Source: an uncultured Leptolyngbya sp. (GTDB lineage Bacteria; Cyanobacteriota; Cyanobacteriia; Phormidesmidales; Phormidesmidaceae). From it: DNA of 6,874 nt. Shown piece after piece: positions 5,549-6,874 of this stretch. A program made the position numbers and the translations under genes. Location: positions 1 through 6,874 of the forward strand of contig CALBPH010000833.1 in the NCBI GenBank assembly GCA_937899365.1, given 5' to 3'. How positions within the stretch are numbered: position 1 is the stretch's first letter; every line of letters starts with the position of its first letter. A model generated the notes under the pieces. That model saw only the letters and a program-made list of their open reading frames with translations, ran no database searches and was not told the origin of the DNA.

Positions 5549-6595
5549 TTAGTCGTCGATATGGTTATGGTCACCGGATGGTAGAAATAAATTCTCTAGC
5601 TGGACCTGGATATAATAAGCAAAGAATAAGATTAGAAATTCATGGGTAAGTCGTTTTCGAATCTCCCAAGGAGACATTTTTCCTTGCTGTAATCTTTGTT
5701 TTAGACAGCATAGTTCCGCCATGGCTTCTTCAGGAAGAAAAGCCATAAGATGGGCTGTACGTGAAAGTTTTAGTGGACTTTTATAGTTAGCCAGTAGTAC
5801 TAGCAAGCTAATCAAGATCAGCAATGACGAACTCAATAAGAGAATAGATTTAATCAGCACTCGAGCACGATTAGGCTCACTGCTTAAGAGATCTTCTAAA
5901 TTATTGCCTTGCTGGAGGATAAAGCCATGGGTTTGCTCAAGTTCTGCGGCTATGATAAAAACAAATAAAGTGTTGTTAACTAATTTTATCTCTAGTCCCT
6001 GTATCAGGGCTTTATCTGCGTCTCGATTGTGATCTAGTACTAATGCTAAATCTTGGGCTAGTTCTAGTTCTAGATTCTGATTTAATGGCTTATTTCGCGC
6101 TAATGCTAGCGCTAACGCTCGTTCCAACGCTAAGGCTCTATCTCTCTTTATAACCAGAAATCGAGTTTTTTCCTGATTTGACTGTCGTTGCTTCTGAGCC
6201 AGTTCTAGAGCTTGAACTCTCTCTAAAACGAGTACTCTGGCATGAGCTCGAGCCAGTTCCTGATGTAGTTTCCAGTTCTGAACTCGCTCTACTTGCTGCT
6301 TCAAATTCTTCCACGGCAAATGCGGCAACAGCATCGTGATCTGTAAATCCCTAGCTTGGGAAATTCTCTGAAGCTCTGATATCGCATATTCCTGTTCCTG
6401 ACTACTCTTACTATCAGTGGCTAATATTCTCACTGCTTGAGAAAGCTCTAAAACCCATGCCGGCTGAATAGCACGGTGGGCTAACAACGTCCTTAACTGC
6501 TGTCCAGAAAAACCGAGAACAACTAGGCTAGCAACACTCATCAATAATCGATCACGCCAAAGATTTCGTATTTTGTACTTAATTTCTTTCTCCAT
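5549..6595 (-). CDS. Membrane protein with Leu/Ala-repeat helical middle, unrecognised
   Basis: 348 residues, function unknown. A basic N-terminus (MEKEIKYKIRNLWRDR) precedes a short hydrophobic stretch, LLMSVASLVVLGF (17-29). Residues about 50-205 are strongly helical and rich in Leu, Ala, Gln, Arg and Glu. Within them, 151-167 is an alternating x-L/x-A run (RDRALALERALALALAR) and 175-187 a weaker one (LELELAQDLALVL). A clear membrane helix follows at 249-270 (ILLLSSSLLILISLLVLLAN). The C-terminal 65 residues look like a separate compact module: FLPEEAMAELCCLKQRL, MSPWEIRKRLTHEF, a hydrophobic ILFFAYYIQVQLENLF, then a polar end GDHNHIDD. Two membrane passes would put the helical middle on one side, probably outside the cytoplasm, with both ends inside. 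The ATG at 6595 lies 31 bp after a PadR gene's stop, so PadR probably controls it. A sensor, scaffold or regulator role is possible but not shown. Confidence 0.75.
   Translation of the reverse strand: MEKEIKYKIRNLWRDRLLMSVASLVVLGFSGQQLRTLLAHRAIQPAWVLELSQAVRILATDSKSSQEQEYAISELQRISQARDLQITMLLPHLPWKNLKQQVERVQNWKLHQELARAHARVLVLERVQALELAQKQRQSNQEKTRFLVIKRDRALALERALALALARNKPLNQNLELELAQDLALVLDHNRDADKALIQGLEIKLVNNTLFVFIIAAELEQTHGFILQQGNNLEDLLSSEPNRARVLIKSILLLSSSLLILISLLVLLANYKSPLKLSRTAHLMAFLPEEAMAELCCLKQRLQQGKMSPWEIRKRLTHEFLILFFAYYIQVQLENLFLPSGDHNHIDD
6099..6140 (-). repeat. Degenerate 6-bp tandem repeat inside the membrane-protein gene
   Basis: On the plus strand seven hexamers stand in register: GCTAAT, GCTAGC, GCTAAC, GCTCGT, TCCAAC, GCTAAG, GCTCTA. 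Six of the seven begin GCT. On the coding strand this gives the Leu-Ala dipeptide run at residues about 153-166. The unit is two codons, so gains or losses would keep the frame. Confidence 0.65.
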
Positions 6596-6626
6596 ATCAA
6601 GTTTTTTCCAATGTGATTGAGTACGG

Positions 6627-6800
6627 CTAAGCCCTATAGGCTAGTGATACTCTATAGTCCTGAACGGCTTTTAGAGATTTCGCCCCTAGGCCTGTTACCT
6701 TGTAATATTTTCGTCGAGCACCACCTGATGATGTATCCACTTGATCTCCCCACTTCCACTCAACGAGCCCCTTCTTATCTAAACGATTGAATACTAAAAT
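6627..6800 (-). CDS. PadR-family transcriptional regulator, C-terminal part only
   Basis: Translating the minus strand up to the TAG at 6627-6629 gives about 55 readable residues with the PadR winged-helix signature. VFNRLDKKGLVEWKWGD corresponds to the recognition helix and the start of the wing. SSGGARRKYYKVTGLGAKSL corresponds to the usual 'GGRRKRYYxLTxxGxxAL' wing and final strand, and a short helix (KAVQDYRVSLAYRA) ends the protein. PadR proteins are dimeric repressors that often control a neighbouring membrane protein. Here the next gene, 31 bp downstream, is a membrane protein of unknown function. The frame stays open to the window edge, but beyond about 6800 the residues stop resembling PadR and then become Pro/Ser-rich over a purine tract that looks like bad sequence. 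The start and the first DNA-binding helices are therefore missing. Confidence 0.75.
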   Translation of the reverse strand: MLVFNRLDKKGLVEWKWGDQVDTSSGGARRKYYKVTGLGAKSLKAVQDYRVSLAYRA

Positions 6801-6821
6801 TAAGAAGTGTGAAAATACGAT

Positions 6822-6874
6822 AAGAAAGGAAGAGAGGAGGGGAGGGGTAGGGGGGGGGGGGAGGGGGGGGGAGG
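6822..6874. other. Purine-only / poly-G tract, probable contig-end artefact
   Basis: All 53 bases are A or G apart from one T at 6848. The composition drifts from A-rich through GGA-like runs to almost pure G, with runs of 8 or more. That gradient is typical of failing signal in two-colour short-read sequencing, assembled into a contig end. It interrupts the coding signal of the PadR gene. A real G-rich tract is possible but less likely. Confidence 0.7.

Noticed and set aside
6627..6644. Hairpin CTA(A)GCC-CTATA-GGCTAG at the PadR stop codon as a terminator between padR and the membrane-protein gene.
   Set aside because: Only six pairs with a bulged A. On the minus strand, the transcribed direction, no T-run follows it, so read-through into the next gene is more likely.
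6801..6874. Sequencing adapter at the window end.
   Set aside because: The bases do not match the common short-read adapter sequences I know. A signal-loss poly-G artefact explains the tract better.
1..6874. tRNA, rRNA, CRISPR array, insertion sequence, prophage or toxin-antitoxin elements.
   Set aside because: No regularly spaced repeats, transposase motifs, terminal inverted repeats, cloverleaf-like sequence or phage genes were seen on either strand.

Overview
The window reads as chromosomal DNA of a cyanobacterium. Three copies of the octamer GCGATCGC (HIP1, a hallmark of many cyanobacterial genomes) occur at 650-657, 775-782 and 3981-3988. The response regulator / thioredoxin-reductase-like fusion at 3539-5191 fits that setting, as does the general lack of strong Shine-Dalgarno sites. 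I cannot name the genus. The right end is almost certainly the end of an assembly contig: it dissolves into a purine tract and then poly-G.

Left third (1-2464): a probable detoxification locus. A glutathione S-transferase (minus, cut by the window edge) diverges from a TetR/AcrR repressor of the LmrA/YxaF-like type (plus). Two palindromes in the shared intergenic region look like operators for the repressor. One lies inside the predicted GST promoter and the other overlaps the predicted -10 of tetR. A MATE-family drug/cation antiporter (minus) converges on tetR with a 19-bp gap.

Middle (2465-5191): a short gene-free stretch with an 11-bp-phased repeat, then a PhyH-like Fe(II)/2-oxoglutarate dioxygenase (minus) with an intact facial triad. 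It diverges from a 550-residue protein made of a receiver domain, a glutaredoxin-like domain and a thioredoxin-reductase-like flavoprotein. The receiver residues are intact, but both expected redox dithiols appear replaced: Ser-Pro-Asn-Ser in the glutaredoxin-like part and Gly/Gln in the reductase part. It therefore looks like a flavoprotein controlled by phosphorylation that is not a dithiol enzyme.

Right third (5192-6874): a visibly more AT-rich region with three genes on the minus strand, closely spaced and plausibly one operon. In transcription order they are a PadR-family regulator (only its C-terminal part is readable), an unrecognised 348-residue membrane protein with a Leu/Ala heptad-like or dipeptide-repeat middle, and an unrecognised 73-residue protein with one membrane segment. 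The pairing of a PadR repressor with membrane proteins of unknown function is the least explained part of the window.
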